From the NCBI RefSeq assembly GCF_022606295.1, contig NZ_JAHHZS010000014.1, positions 49,961 to 113,960 on the forward strand: 64,000 nucleotides of DNA, written 5' to 3'. The position numbers and the translations under genes are program-made. Every line of letters starts with the position of its first letter. Position 1 is the first letter of the stretch. Below, piece by piece: positions 51,335-60,403 of the stretch. This stretch comes from Arthrobacter bambusae (GTDB lineage Bacteria > Actinomycetota > Actinomycetes > Actinomycetales > Micrococcaceae). The notes below the pieces were generated by a model. The model did not search any database. It was not told the DNA's origin and saw nothing but the letters and a program-made list of their open reading frames with translations.

Positions 51335-53082
51335 AGGACGCCAGCGGTCAGGCGGCTCGGGTGCAGCTCGCCGAAGCGGATGCTTTGCCGGGCAACGACT
51401 GAGTGGTCGGAGTTGTAGGCGCGCTTGCCGGTGTTCAGGTTCCTGTCCCAGCGCGGGTGGCAACTGGAAGTCACTTGCACACGGAGCCGTTCGCCGGGCG
51501 CGAAGGTATATGCCGTCTGCCAGAGGCTCACGGTGTATTCATGGACGCTGCCGGGTTCGACCAGTGAAGGCTGGTGGCCGGGAGAGTACCGTCCGGTGCC
51601 CGCGTAGCTATCCCGCCAGGAGGCGCGGACGATCCCGTCCGCCAACGACAAGGATGTTCCGTCGGGTGCTACGCGGCAAAGACGAATGACGAAATCCGTG
51701 TCCACGGCGGAAGTCGAGGCGAAGAAGCTTGCGCGCACTTCCCCGAACACTGTCAAGGACTCGGTGAAGGCTTCGCTGGTGAACACGAGCACGTCTTCCC
51801 GCTCCTCAACGGCTTCCTGCCGGGCCGGTCCTGCGGGGAAGGTGCCGTGGATCATCGTGGCTCCTCCCACCGTAGGCACGGGGTCCAGGGGATCGTAGTC
51901 GAATTCGGCAATGCCGTCCGCTTCGGGTTCGTGGGAGAGGGATCCGTCCCGTCCGAAATACCAGGACCGTTCGCCGCTTGGAACCGGGAGTTCTTCGAAG
52001 CCGCGCCACTGGTTCTCACCCATGAAGTAGAGCAACACCGGGGGAACGCGGCGCAGGCGCTCCGGGTGGTTCTTGAGGACGGCGTCGAACCAGTCGGTGT
52101 GGATCCGGGACAAATCCCCCAGGCCGTTCATCATCCCTGACGCCGCGGCGATCCCGAAGTTGATGTCCGGATAGGCGCCAGTGAAGTTCGTGTGGGTCCA
52201 GGGGCCGACGATCAGGCGAGGCGCGGGGGAGCCCTGGGCCTTGCTCAAGTCGAGCTGCTTTTCGTACTGTTCGAAGGTGTTGGGTGCGAAGATGTCGAAC
52301 CAGCCCCCGATGTGCAGGGTCGGCAGCGTGACCGCTTGTGCTGACGCAGCATCCCACAGTTTGGTGAAGCGGCTGCCCGGATCTTCACCCGCGGAGGGCA
52401 GCACATGGGAATTCATGAAAGTTCCGAGTTTCGGGGAGAGCCTGCGCAACGGAAGGGTGTCGAAGAGCGATCCGTCGGCGAATCCGCGGTCAAGGTCGAG
52501 CCAGGACCCGAGCTCCTTTTCCCTGCGCTCGGGGTCGTCGTGGAACTCGCGCATCAGTTCGTTCACGGAGATTGAGGCGTGGCCCCAGCCGAGCCGGCTG
52601 CCGAGTTCGTGGGCTCCACCCCGGTAGAGCGCGCCGTTGTTCGCATTCCCGCCTGCTGAAATGCCGAGGGCGAGGGCACAAAGGGCGGGTGGCGACAAAG
52701 ATGCGGCCCGCCATTGTGTCTCGGCGAAATAGGATCGACCCCACATCGCGACGCTGCCGTCGGACCAGGGCAGCCCGGCGGCCCAGGCAACGGTGTCGGC
52801 GCCGTCGGAGGCTTCGTGGACGGACGGGGTGAACACGCCGTCCGAGCCGAACCGGCCGCGGCAGTCCTGGAGAATCACTCCATAGCCTGCGGCCGCTACG
52901 GTTGCGGGGTTGAAATAGGCGGAATTTACCGAGAGGTCCCTGCCATAGGGAGTCCTGGTGAGCAGGACCGGAAACCGTCCGCCGCCGTCGTCCGCAGGGC
53001 GATAGACGGTTGACCGCAGGACGGTGCCATCGGTCATATGGGTTTCGACGTCGGTCTCAATGAGTACGGGGAGCGGGCTCAC
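51331..53082 (-). CDS. CocE/NonD-family serine hydrolase
   Basis: 583 residues. An alpha/beta hydrolase core begins after about 15 residues (VETHMTDGTVLRSTVYRPA); the nucleophile elbow is Ser117 in MWGRSYFAE, where CocE has GxSYxG and this protein has Ala for the last Gly. DIFAPNTFEQYEK and the C-terminal jelly-roll (VYRxxxx ... TAYTFAPGERLRVQVTSSCHPRWDRNLNTG) are those of X-Pro dipeptidyl-peptidase/CocE enzymes. The likely reaction is hydrolysis of an ester or amide; substrate unknown. No signal peptide, so cytoplasmic. Confidence 0.85.
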   Translation of the reverse strand: MSPLPVLIETDVETHMTDGTVLRSTVYRPADDGGGRFPVLLTRTPYGRDLSVNSAYFNPATVAAAGYGVILQDCRGRFGSDGVFTPSVHEASDGADTVAWAAGLPWSDGSVAMWGRSYFAETQWRAASLSPPALCALALGISAGGNANNGALYRGGAHELGSRLGWGHASISVNELMREFHDDPERREKELGSWLDLDRGFADGSLFDTLPLRRLSPKLGTFMNSHVLPSAGEDPGSRFTKLWDAASAQAVTLPTLHIGGWFDIFAPNTFEQYEKQLDLSKAQGSPAPRLIVGPWTHTNFTGAYPDINFGIAAASGMMNGLGDLSRIHTDWFDAVLKNHPERLRRVPPVLLYFMGENQWRGFEELPVPSGERSWYFGRDGSLSHEPEADGIAEFDYDPLDPVPTVGGATMIHGTFPAGPARQEAVEEREDVLVFTSEAFTESLTVFGEVRASFFASTSAVDTDFVIRLCRVAPDGTSLSLADGIVRASWRDSYAGTGRYSPGHQPSLVEPGSVHEYTVSLWQTAYTFAPGERLRVQVTSSCHPRWDRNLNTGKRAYNSDHSVVARQSIRFGELHPSRLTAGVL

Positions 53083-53154
53083 GTGGGCGGTCCTTTAGCT
53101 TGGGGGAGTTCGGTCCGCGGAGAAGGCACGAAGCCGCGCCTCCTCCGCGGAAGC

Positions 53155-54525
53155 CTAAGACGGGCTGGAGGTCTTCGTGCCCAGGGCTTCAGTAGGTACT
53201 TTGTAGGTCTCTTTGACCCAGATGGCTGTCACTGCGGCGGAAACGAGGCAGCAACCCGCGGTGAAGGCCGCGACGGGTACCCACCCGGTGGGGCCCGGCT
53301 GTACGATTGCCGCTGCGATGGTCGGCGCGAACCCGGTGACAATCAACCCGAGCTGCGAGGCTGTGGCGGCGCCCGTGTAGCGGATACGGGTTTCGAACAT
53401 CTCCGCTGTCATGGAGGGGCCGAGCGGATTGACCAAGCCATAGCCGACCGTCATGAACATGATGGCCGTGACGAAGATCAGCAGGATCGAGCCGGCGCTG
53501 ATGGACCAGAAGAATGCGAAGGCCGAAGCGGCACAGATGATGTTGCCGGCAATGAATACGGGCTTGCGACCGATTCTGTCGGCCAGGACGCCCGCGTATG
53601 GCTGGACGACAATCGCGAGGGCCGCGGTCACGATGGTGACGGTGAGCATGACGGCGGCGGGGATCCCGAACTTTCCGGAGTAGGCAAGGGCGAAGGCGGC
53701 GAAGACCGAGGACACGACGCTCCACAGGCCAAAGAAGATGACCTTGATGATGGTGGTCCAGTGGTCCCGCAGGACGACTTTCAGCGGCAGTTCCGTGGAG
53801 CCATCGGATTCCTTTGCCGATTCGAACACCTCGGACTCGGGAAGGCGAAGCCGGATGTACAGGCCCACCGCCACGACAATGATGCTCGCGAGGAACGGCA
53901 AGCGCCAGCCCCAGCTCAGCAGTTCGGCCTGTGGAAGGAGGGACACCGCGAGGAACGCCAGGGAGGCGAGCATGATTCCGGCGACGGCTCCGGTGTTGAC
54001 CCAGCTCCCATAGAACGCCCTCTTGTTGCTGGGGGCGTGCTCCAACGTCATGGTGACCGCGCCCACCGATTCTCCGGCGGCGGAAGCGCCCTGCAGGGCG
54101 CGAAGCAGGACCAGGAGAACAGGGGCTGCGGCGCCGATCGCTGCAGTGGGCGGCAGGCAACCGATGAGGAAGGTGGCAACCCCCATCATGACCAAGGTGA
54201 GAACCAGCATCTGGCGCCGGCCAATGCGGTCACCGAAATGCCCGATGACACTCGCGGCCAGCGGGCGGACGAAATATCCGACTCCAATGGTCGCCATGGA
54301 AAGAAGGGTGCCCAGTGCCGGGTCGATTCCGGGGAAGAAGAGCTTGTTGAAGATCAGGGCCGACGCCGAGCCGTAGATGAAGAAATCGTAGTACTCGAGC
54401 GTGCTGCCGATGAAGCTGGCGGCGGCAGCGCGGCGGGCATGTCCGGTGCCGGCGTGGCTGGGTGAAGGGGCGATGTCAGCGGACGGCGTCAGTGCCGTCG
54501 GCGGAACGGTGGGACCAGCGGTCAT
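53155..54525 (-). CDS. MHS-type MFS metabolite:H+ symporter
   Basis: 456 residues with twelve spans. ASFIGSTLEYYDFFIYGSASALIFNKLFFP is the MHS-family start; GHFGDRIGRRQMLV is the loop 2-3 motif and LADRIGRKPVF its second-half counterpart. MHS members take up organic acids (shikimate, oxoglutarate, protocatechuate). ATG 54525 has AGGAG seven bases before it. It heads the transporter-CocE-DUF3237 operon and is divergent from the PaaX-family regulator. Confidence 0.9.
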   Translation of the reverse strand: MTAGPTVPPTALTPSADIAPSPSHAGTGHARRAAAASFIGSTLEYYDFFIYGSASALIFNKLFFPGIDPALGTLLSMATIGVGYFVRPLAASVIGHFGDRIGRRQMLVLTLVMMGVATFLIGCLPPTAAIGAAAPVLLVLLRALQGASAAGESVGAVTMTLEHAPSNKRAFYGSWVNTGAVAGIMLASLAFLAVSLLPQAELLSWGWRLPFLASIIVVAVGLYIRLRLPESEVFESAKESDGSTELPLKVVLRDHWTTIIKVIFFGLWSVVSSVFAAFALAYSGKFGIPAAVMLTVTIVTAALAIVVQPYAGVLADRIGRKPVFIAGNIICAASAFAFFWSISAGSILLIFVTAIMFMTVGYGLVNPLGPSMTAEMFETRIRYTGAATASQLGLIVTGFAPTIAAAIVQPGPTGWVPVAAFTAGCCLVSAAVTAIWVKETYKVPTEALGTKTSSPS

Positions 54526-54619
54526 TGCGGATCTCCTGGGTGTGAAGGGGGCTTGGGGCTCGCAGTGCGGCAGGGACTGAGTTCCGCTGAGAATTGTGGT
54601 CTGCATCACTCGTAGAAAA

Positions 54620-54649
54620 ATGGTATGCGACTTCTTCCACGTCCGTCAA
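54620..54649 (-). promoter_or_regulatory. Candidate promoter of the MHS transporter operon
   Basis: On the minus strand TTGACG (54644-54649 in the + numbering) and TACCAT (54620-54625) are 18 bases apart, about 95 bases before the transporter start. An AT-rich patch (54658-54670) towards paaX may hold the divergent -10. Confidence 0.4.
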
Positions 54650-54700
54650 CACAAGTGCATAATAAATTAATTGCGGCGGGAGGACTGAGAGAATGGGTAG

Positions 54701-55627
54701 GTGACACCAGCTGCTTCCTCCGCTCCGGGGTTGGTCCCAGATGCCCCTGTGGACTTTCCGCGCCCCTTGAAGGGTTCCTCCACCCAGCACCTGATCACCA
54801 CGATGCTGGGCGATTTCTGGCAAAACACGGACGAGTGGATTCCCGCAAAGCTGATCGCTGCCCTGGCAGCACCGCTTGGCGTGTCGCCGTCGGCCTGCGC
54901 GACGGGCCTCAGCCGCTTGGCGAGCAGGGGTGTTTTGGAGCAGTCCAGCGCTGGAAGGTCCTCGCGGTACCGGTTCACCCACCGCGCCCGGGTGCGGCTT
55001 CGGATCGGATTCGAGCAAGTGCGCCTGTTCGGCAGCCAAAGCAACGCTTGGGACGGGTCCTGGACCGTGATCGCTTTTTCTGTCCCCGAGTCCTCCAGGG
55101 AAATCCGGGACATGTTCCGCTCCCGGCTTCGATGGCGGGGATTCGCCCCTCTTTACGGCGCACTGTGGGTATCGCCGCGCGACCATGCCGAGGAGCTGGA
55201 AGAAAACTGCGCGTCTTTTGGCGTCGAGGACTACGTCATCTTCCGGACGGCGGATCGGAGCCTGCGCGGAAAAAGCCTTATCGCGGCGTGGTCGCCCGAG
55301 GAGTTGGCTGAGCAGTATGCGCCGTTCATCGAGAGCTACAGTCCGTGGGTGGAGAAGGCGAATTCCGGCCTTGTTACCGCCGCAGAGGCCTTCCGCGTCC
55401 GCACGATGGCCATGGACGCCTGGCGCGCTTTTCCCTGGAACGACCCCGATCTGCCCGCAGAGCTCCTCCCCGAGAAATGGCCGTTGGCCGAAGCCCGCAA
55501 GGTCTTCGTGCAGGTATACGACGGCCTGGCTGCTTCGGCACTGGCCCACGTGGACGCGATCGTTGCCGACGCCGCACCGTCCCTCGGTGGGTCTGCGTCA
55601 TGCCTCCCTATCGAGACCGGACGCTGA
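54701..55627 (+). CDS. PaaX-family transcriptional regulator
   Basis: 308 residues, GTG start. The N-terminal winged helix (about 25-90: STQHLITTMLGDFWQNTDEWIPAKLIAALAAPLGVSPSACATGLSRLASRGVLEQ) is followed by the PaaX core (SWTVIAFSVPESSREIRDMFRSRLRWRGFAPLYGALWVSP) and the C-terminal PaaX_C region. PaaX-type regulators sense aryl-CoA or acyl-CoA intermediates. It is divergent from the MHS transporter operon and convergent with the acyl-CoA synthetase gene, so a CoA thioester made by this island may be its signal (inference). Confidence 0.88.
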   Translation: MTPAASSAPGLVPDAPVDFPRPLKGSSTQHLITTMLGDFWQNTDEWIPAKLIAALAAPLGVSPSACATGLSRLASRGVLEQSSAGRSSRYRFTHRARVRLRIGFEQVRLFGSQSNAWDGSWTVIAFSVPESSREIRDMFRSRLRWRGFAPLYGALWVSPRDHAEELEENCASFGVEDYVIFRTADRSLRGKSLIAAWSPEELAEQYAPFIESYSPWVEKANSGLVTAAEAFRVRTMAMDAWRAFPWNDPDLPAELLPEKWPLAEARKVFVQVYDGLAASALAHVDAIVADAAPSLGGSASCLPIETGR

Positions 55628-55669
55628 CCAAGCACCGCGGATACGGCACGCAGCGTACCAACCGTCCCC

Positions 55670-57238
55670 TCAGGAAACGGTGCTTCGGCGAAGCTCGCTC
55701 TTGCGGATCTTTCCACTGGCCGTCCGCGGCATGTCGTCCACGAACACCACAGTCTTCGGGATTTTGTAGCGGGCCAGCCTGCCGGCCAAGTGTGCCCTGA
55801 GTTCGTCCTCGGTCAAAGTGGCGCCTTCGCGGAGCACCACCACGGCGCGTGGTACCTCTCCCCACTTCTCATCCGGCACGCCGATGACTGCCACGCTCCC
55901 TACGGCGTCGAGTTCACTGATCGCTTGTTCCACCTCGGCAGGGTAGATGTTCTCGCCGCCCGAAATGATCATGTCCTTGAGCCTGTCCGAGACGAAGACG
56001 AATCCGTCTGGGTCCTTGTAACCCATGTCTCCGGACTTGAACCAGCCGCCGTCCGCATAAGATTCGGCAGTGGCGTCGGGCCGATTCCAGTATTCGTGGA
56101 TGACGTTGGGGCCTTTGATCTGGATTTCGCCCACCGTGCCCTGCTCAGCAAGGCCTCCGGCGACGTCGGCGATCCGGACGTCGCTGAAAAAGTGCGGGAG
56201 CCCGGAAGATCCCGCTTTGTCGCGGGACCTGGCGGCGGGCAGCGTGGTGGCGCCCGGCGCCGTCTCGGTCATTCCGTAGCCGTTGGAGAAGTGCAGTCCG
56301 CGCGCCTCGTACGCCTCCAGGACGCGCATCGGAACTGCCGATCCGCCGCAGGTCAGCTTGTTGAGGGATCCGAGGTCCGACGTCGGCCAGTCCGGGTGCT
56401 CGCAGAGCATCTGGTAGGTGGTGGGCACCCCGCTGATGGTGGTGGCCCGGTGCTGCTCGATGAGCTCCAGGGTGCGTCGGGGATCGAACCTGGACTCGAG
56501 GACGACGGTCCCGCCCTTGAGCAGCGTAGGCAACACCCCCATGTCGAGCGAGGCGACGTGGAACATCGGCGAGATCATGAGGGCTACATCGGTGGAGGAG
56601 AAATCAAAGTCGACAATCACGTTGATGCAATTCCAGGTGATGTTGCCGTGGGTCAGGAGCGCTCCTTTGGGGCGTCCCGTGGTTCCGGACGTGTAGAGGA
56701 TCATGGCCCCGTCATCGAGCCCGACTTCCTCGTCCAGATGCCGGGCCGCTCCGGAGGCGACGACGTCCTCATAGTCTTCCGCCGCCGTCGGGGTCTCACG
56801 TCCGGTGCCATCGAAGCCGGAGGTGCTCTCGCCCGGGAGGGAATCGCCGACGACGATCCGCCGGCTCACGCGGGTGCCTTCCGCGCCGCTGGCCGCAAGG
56901 CCGTTGAGGCCCGCCGAGTGGATCAGCGCAACGGCACCGCAGTCCGCAAGCTGGAAGTTGATCTCCGGCGGGGCCAACCGCGTGTTGAGGGGTACGAAGA
57001 TCGCCCCGAGCTGCCCACAGGCAAAAAGCGTTTCCAGGAAAGCCGGATGGTTGTCACCGAGGTACGCCACCCTGTCGCCCTTGGCAACGCCCCCGGCCTT
57101 GAGGGCGTTGGCCAGCCTGTCGGATCGTTCCGAAAATTCCGCGTAGCTGAGTTGGCGGTCTCCGGAGATCAGCGCGATCTTGCTTCCGGACTTCGGGCGG
57201 CGACGCTGCAGCCACGAACCGATGCCAAAATTCTCCAT
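55670..57238 (-). CDS. Acyl-CoA synthetase (AMP-binding, FadD-like)
   Basis: 522 residues. The P-loop-like MILYTSGTTGRPKGALLTH, NGYGMTETAPGATTLP, GGWFKSGDMGYKDPDGFVFVSDRLKDMIISGGENIYPAEVE and the C-terminal catalytic Lys in PRTASGKIRK are all present. It should activate a carboxylic acid to its CoA thioester with ATP. Chain or ring specificity is not readable. It is the last gene of the six-gene operon that starts with the SDR, 40 bases behind the second transporter. Confidence 0.92.
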   Translation of the reverse strand: MENFGIGSWLQRRRPKSGSKIALISGDRQLSYAEFSERSDRLANALKAGGVAKGDRVAYLGDNHPAFLETLFACGQLGAIFVPLNTRLAPPEINFQLADCGAVALIHSAGLNGLAASGAEGTRVSRRIVVGDSLPGESTSGFDGTGRETPTAAEDYEDVVASGAARHLDEEVGLDDGAMILYTSGTTGRPKGALLTHGNITWNCINVIVDFDFSSTDVALMISPMFHVASLDMGVLPTLLKGGTVVLESRFDPRRTLELIEQHRATTISGVPTTYQMLCEHPDWPTSDLGSLNKLTCGGSAVPMRVLEAYEARGLHFSNGYGMTETAPGATTLPAARSRDKAGSSGLPHFFSDVRIADVAGGLAEQGTVGEIQIKGPNVIHEYWNRPDATAESYADGGWFKSGDMGYKDPDGFVFVSDRLKDMIISGGENIYPAEVEQAISELDAVGSVAVIGVPDEKWGEVPRAVVVLREGATLTEDELRAHLAGRLARYKIPKTVVFVDDMPRTASGKIRKSELRRSTVS

Positions 57239-57278
57239 GTCGGTCCTTTCTTCTTTCCAAGCTAGACCCTTCCCGGGC

Positions 57279-58643
57279 TCAAGGCCGGACGGTCTGCAAA
57301 TCGTTGTTCTTCGGTTCCCGGGTCAACAGGATGAAGATGATGGAGACGACGGACATCGTGGCAAGGTAGAAGACCACCGAGCCGGTGTCCTGGCCGGAGT
57401 CCTTGAAGATCTGGGCCACGATCCCAGGAGTGAAGCCCGCACCGAGGAGCGTCGCGAGCTGGTAACCCAGTGAGGCTCCGGTGTAGCGGGACGTGGTGCC
57501 GAACTGCTCGGACACGAATGCCGCCAGCGGCCCGAAGAGGGTTGAGTGGATCATCAAGCCAATGGTGAAGGCGACGAAGACCAAGAGGATGTTGTTCGAG
57601 GACAGCAACTGGAACATCGGAATCAGATAGGCGATGAAGAGCACGAGCCCGCCGATCATGACTGGCCTCCGGCCCAACTTGTCGGACAGCCTGCCGCCCA
57701 GGATCACGAAGGCGATGGAGATGAAGGAAGCAGCGGCGAAGGCGTACAGCACGCCCTGGCGGTCGGCGCCCTTGGAGACGGCAAAGGTGACCGCGAACGT
57801 TGCCAGCACCACTTGGAGGGCGAAGCCGGCAGCCCCGGCGAGCATGGTGAAGATCAAGGTCTTGGGCCGGCGCAACACCTGGAGGAGCGGGATAACGGCC
57901 TTCCCGGCACTGTTGTTCCTGGCGGGGCCGGAGTCCGCGTTCCGGGCCGCCCTTTCCTGTTCGATGGCAGCTTTGAAAATGGGGCTCTCCGAAACCTTGA
58001 GCCGGACGAACATGCCCACTGCAAGCAAGACAAACGAGAGCAGGAAGGGAACGCGCCAGCCCCAGGCAAGGAACTGGGAGTTTGGCAGGGCCGAGAAGGC
58101 GCCCATGATCAGTGTGCCCAGCACGGCGCCCGACGGCGCGCCCGCATTCACGAACGAGGCAGCGAAGCCGCGTTTCCCCGATTCGGAATGCTCCAACGCC
58201 ATCAAGGCGGCTCCGCCCCACTCGCCACCCACCGCGATGCCCTGGAAAACCCGGAGCACAACAAGCATCACGGCGCCCCACGGACCGGCCACGGACGCGC
58301 CCGGGACCAGGCCGATCAGCGCGGACGCCAAGCCCATGACCAACATGGAGACGATGAGCATCCCCTTGCGGCCCAGGTTGTCGCCGAAGTGCCCGAAGAT
58401 GACGCCACCCAGCGGGCGCGCCACGTATCCTGCGGCGAAGGTTCCGTAGGCGGCCACGACGCCCACCCAATCATCCATTCCCGAGAAGAAGACTTTGGGG
58501 AAGACCACGGCCGCAGCTGTGGCATACAGCAGGAAGTCGTAGTACTCGATGGTGCTGCCGAGGTAGCTGGAAGCAATGACAGTGCGGGCTTCCTTGCGCT
58601 TGGTGGCCACGTCCATGGATTGAAGCTGCGATATTTGGGACAT
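57279..58643 (-). CDS. MHS-type MFS metabolite:H+ symporter, second copy
   Basis: 454 residues, twelve spans. ASSYLGSTIEYYDFLLYATAAAVVFPKVFFS, GHFGDNLGRKGMLI and GGRLSDKLGRRPVMI are the MHS motifs. About half the residues look alike between this and the transporter at 53155-54525, so they are paralogues rather than recent duplicates. Membership in the CoA operon suggests it imports the acid that the adjacent synthetase activates. Confidence 0.9.
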   Translation of the reverse strand: MSQISQLQSMDVATKRKEARTVIASSYLGSTIEYYDFLLYATAAAVVFPKVFFSGMDDWVGVVAAYGTFAAGYVARPLGGVIFGHFGDNLGRKGMLIVSMLVMGLASALIGLVPGASVAGPWGAVMLVVLRVFQGIAVGGEWGGAALMALEHSESGKRGFAASFVNAGAPSGAVLGTLIMGAFSALPNSQFLAWGWRVPFLLSFVLLAVGMFVRLKVSESPIFKAAIEQERAARNADSGPARNNSAGKAVIPLLQVLRRPKTLIFTMLAGAAGFALQVVLATFAVTFAVSKGADRQGVLYAFAAASFISIAFVILGGRLSDKLGRRPVMIGGLVLFIAYLIPMFQLLSSNNILLVFVAFTIGLMIHSTLFGPLAAFVSEQFGTTSRYTGASLGYQLATLLGAGFTPGIVAQIFKDSGQDTGSVVFYLATMSVVSIIFILLTREPKNNDLQTVRP

Positions 58644-58687
58644 CGTTGTTCCTTAAAGCAGGGGTGGGGGAGGGCGGGGTGTAGCGG

Positions 58688-59143
58688 CTATTTGTAGAAG
58701 CGGGCGAGGAATTCGGCCACGACTGCGGGGCGTTCCTGGCCTTCGATTTCGATGGTGTTGGCGACCTTGATCTGGGCGCCGCCCTTGACCTCGGTGACTT
58801 CGGCGATGGTGGCTTGCATGCGGATACGCGCGCCCACCTTGACCGGGGAAGTGAAGCGGACTTTGTCCAGGCCGTAGTTCACTTTCGTGGTGACGCCTTC
58901 GACGTCGAACAGCTCGCCCCAGAACGGGATGATGAGCGAGAGCGTGAGGAAGCCGTGGGCGATCGGGGCGCCGAACGGGCCGTCCTTGGCGCGTTCCGGA
59001 TCGACGTGGATCCATTGGTCATCCCCGGTGGCGTCTGCGAACTTGTTGATCTGTTCCTGGCTGATTTCGCGGTATTCGGTGGCGCCGAGATCGGTTCCGG
59101 CGAGGGTGAGCAATTTGTCGAAGTCGACGACGAGATTGGGCAT
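58688..59143 (-). CDS. MaoC-like (R)-specific enoyl-CoA hydratase
   Basis: 151 residues, hot-dog fold. ISQEQINKFADATGDDQWIHVDPERAKDGPFGAPIAHGFLTLSLI is the hydratase-2 motif; by its spacing Asp41 and His46 match the catalytic Asp/His pair of PhaJ. It would hydrate a trans-2-enoyl-CoA. It lies between the dehydrogenase and the transporter in the operon, 35 and 44 bases from each. Confidence 0.9.
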   Translation of the reverse strand: MPNLVVDFDKLLTLAGTDLGATEYREISQEQINKFADATGDDQWIHVDPERAKDGPFGAPIAHGFLTLSLIIPFWGELFDVEGVTTKVNYGLDKVRFTSPVKVGARIRMQATIAEVTEVKGGAQIKVANTIEIEGQERPAVVAEFLARFYK

Positions 59144-59178
59144 TGTTGCCTCCTGTGGTGGTTTTGGATTGTGGCGGG

Positions 59179-60402
59179 TTAGCGCGCGAAGGCGCTTTCG
59201 CCCGCAAGTGCGCGCCCGACGATCAGGGCGTTGATTTCGTGCGTTCCTTCGTAGGAATAGACGGCTTCGGCGTCGGCGTGGAACCGGGCAACGTCACTCT
59301 CGAGAGTGATTCCATTGCCGCCCGCCAACTCACGGGCCAGGGCGACTGTTTCCCGCATGGCCAGGCAGCTTTGCATCTTGGCGAGCGCGGAATCCTGGTC
59401 GCGGTAGATCCCGCGGGCCTGCTGTTCGGTCAGCCTGACCACGAGGGACAAGCTTGCGGTGAGGTTGCCAAGCATGCGGGCCAGCTTCTCCTGCACCAAT
59501 TGAAAGGAACCCAGCGGGCGGCCGAACTGTTGGCGCTCGCGGACGTAGCGGAGGGCCGCGTCGAAGGCGCCGGCCTGGATGCCGGTGGCGATCCAGGCGA
59601 CGTCGGAGCGCATGGCCCGGAGCATCGCCGCTACGTCCTTGAAGGAGTTCACCTTGTGCAGGCGCATGGATTCAGGGACCCGCACGCCGTCGAGCGTGAT
59701 GTGGGCGTTCTGCATCATTCGCAAGGAAGTTTTCCGGTGGATCTTCTCCAAGGTCACCCCGGGCGCTTCGCGGTCCACGAGGAAGGCCTTGACCTGTCCG
59801 TCCGCGAGGTCGCGGGCGAAAACGCACAGCACGTCCGCGGTTGAGGCGCCCCCGATCCACCGCTTGGCGCCGTCCAGGACCCAGGTTCCACCGTCGTGGT
59901 CTGCTTCAAAGCGTGCCGTAGTAGAGAGACCGCCGGCGATGTCCGAGCCGTGCTCGGGTTCGGTCAGGGAGAACACGCCTTTCAGCGAGAAATCGATCAC
60001 CCGCGGCATCCACCCGCGCTGCTGTTCCTCGGAAGCACCGACGCGGATTGCGGTGCGGAAGAGGCCGGCTTGCGCCGTGTACCAGGTGGCCAGCGAAGCG
60101 TCCGTGCGGGCGAGTTCGAAGATCCTGAAGCCTTGGTAGATGCCCCGGGCGGGACCGTGAACAGTCAGTTCCGCCGGTTCCATCAGGTCCAGGTCGATGA
60201 GTGGCCGGGCCAACTGTGCAGGGAACTCGCCGCGCTCCCAGTAGTCGGCCAACAATGGTTTCGCTTCACCGTCCAGGAAGTCGCGCAAGCGGCCCAGGAC
60301 CCGGCGCTCGTCCTCGGTGAGGAGGGACTCGGCGTCGTAATAGTCGCAGACGCCGTAGAGGCGCTCCTCCGCCGCTGTCTCCACACGGATCTCCAGGCTC
60401 AT
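59179..60402 (-). CDS. Acyl-CoA dehydrogenase, glutaryl-CoA-dehydrogenase-like
   Basis: 407 residues from ATG 60402. GVFSLTEPEHGSDIAGGLSTTAR and WVLDGAKRWIGGASTADVLCVFARD are the FAD-site motifs; catalytic Glu385 is in VYSYEGTHEINALIVGRALAG, the position and context of glutaryl-CoA dehydrogenase. The glutaryl-CoA-specific Arg pocket cannot be judged by eye. It probably oxidises an acyl-CoA to the enoyl-CoA used by MaoC. One base separates it from the amidohydrolase gene. Confidence 0.9.
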   Translation of the reverse strand: MSLEIRVETAAEERLYGVCDYYDAESLLTEDERRVLGRLRDFLDGEAKPLLADYWERGEFPAQLARPLIDLDLMEPAELTVHGPARGIYQGFRIFELARTDASLATWYTAQAGLFRTAIRVGASEEQQRGWMPRVIDFSLKGVFSLTEPEHGSDIAGGLSTTARFEADHDGGTWVLDGAKRWIGGASTADVLCVFARDLADGQVKAFLVDREAPGVTLEKIHRKTSLRMMQNAHITLDGVRVPESMRLHKVNSFKDVAAMLRAMRSDVAWIATGIQAGAFDAALRYVRERQQFGRPLGSFQLVQEKLARMLGNLTASLSLVVRLTEQQARGIYRDQDSALAKMQSCLAMRETVALARELAGGNGITLESDVARFHADAEAVYSYEGTHEINALIVGRALAGESAFAR

Positions 60403-60403
60403 C

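Noticed and set aside
53114..53151. Hairpin between the MHS transporter and CocE genes as terminator.
   Set aside because: Nine-base stem with a 20-base loop and no T-run; both genes are probably on one message.
53038..54465. Long + strand frame (475 codons) opposite the MHS transporter.
   Set aside because: Asp/Glu/Arg/Gly-rich shadow translation; the minus-strand transporter has full family motifs.
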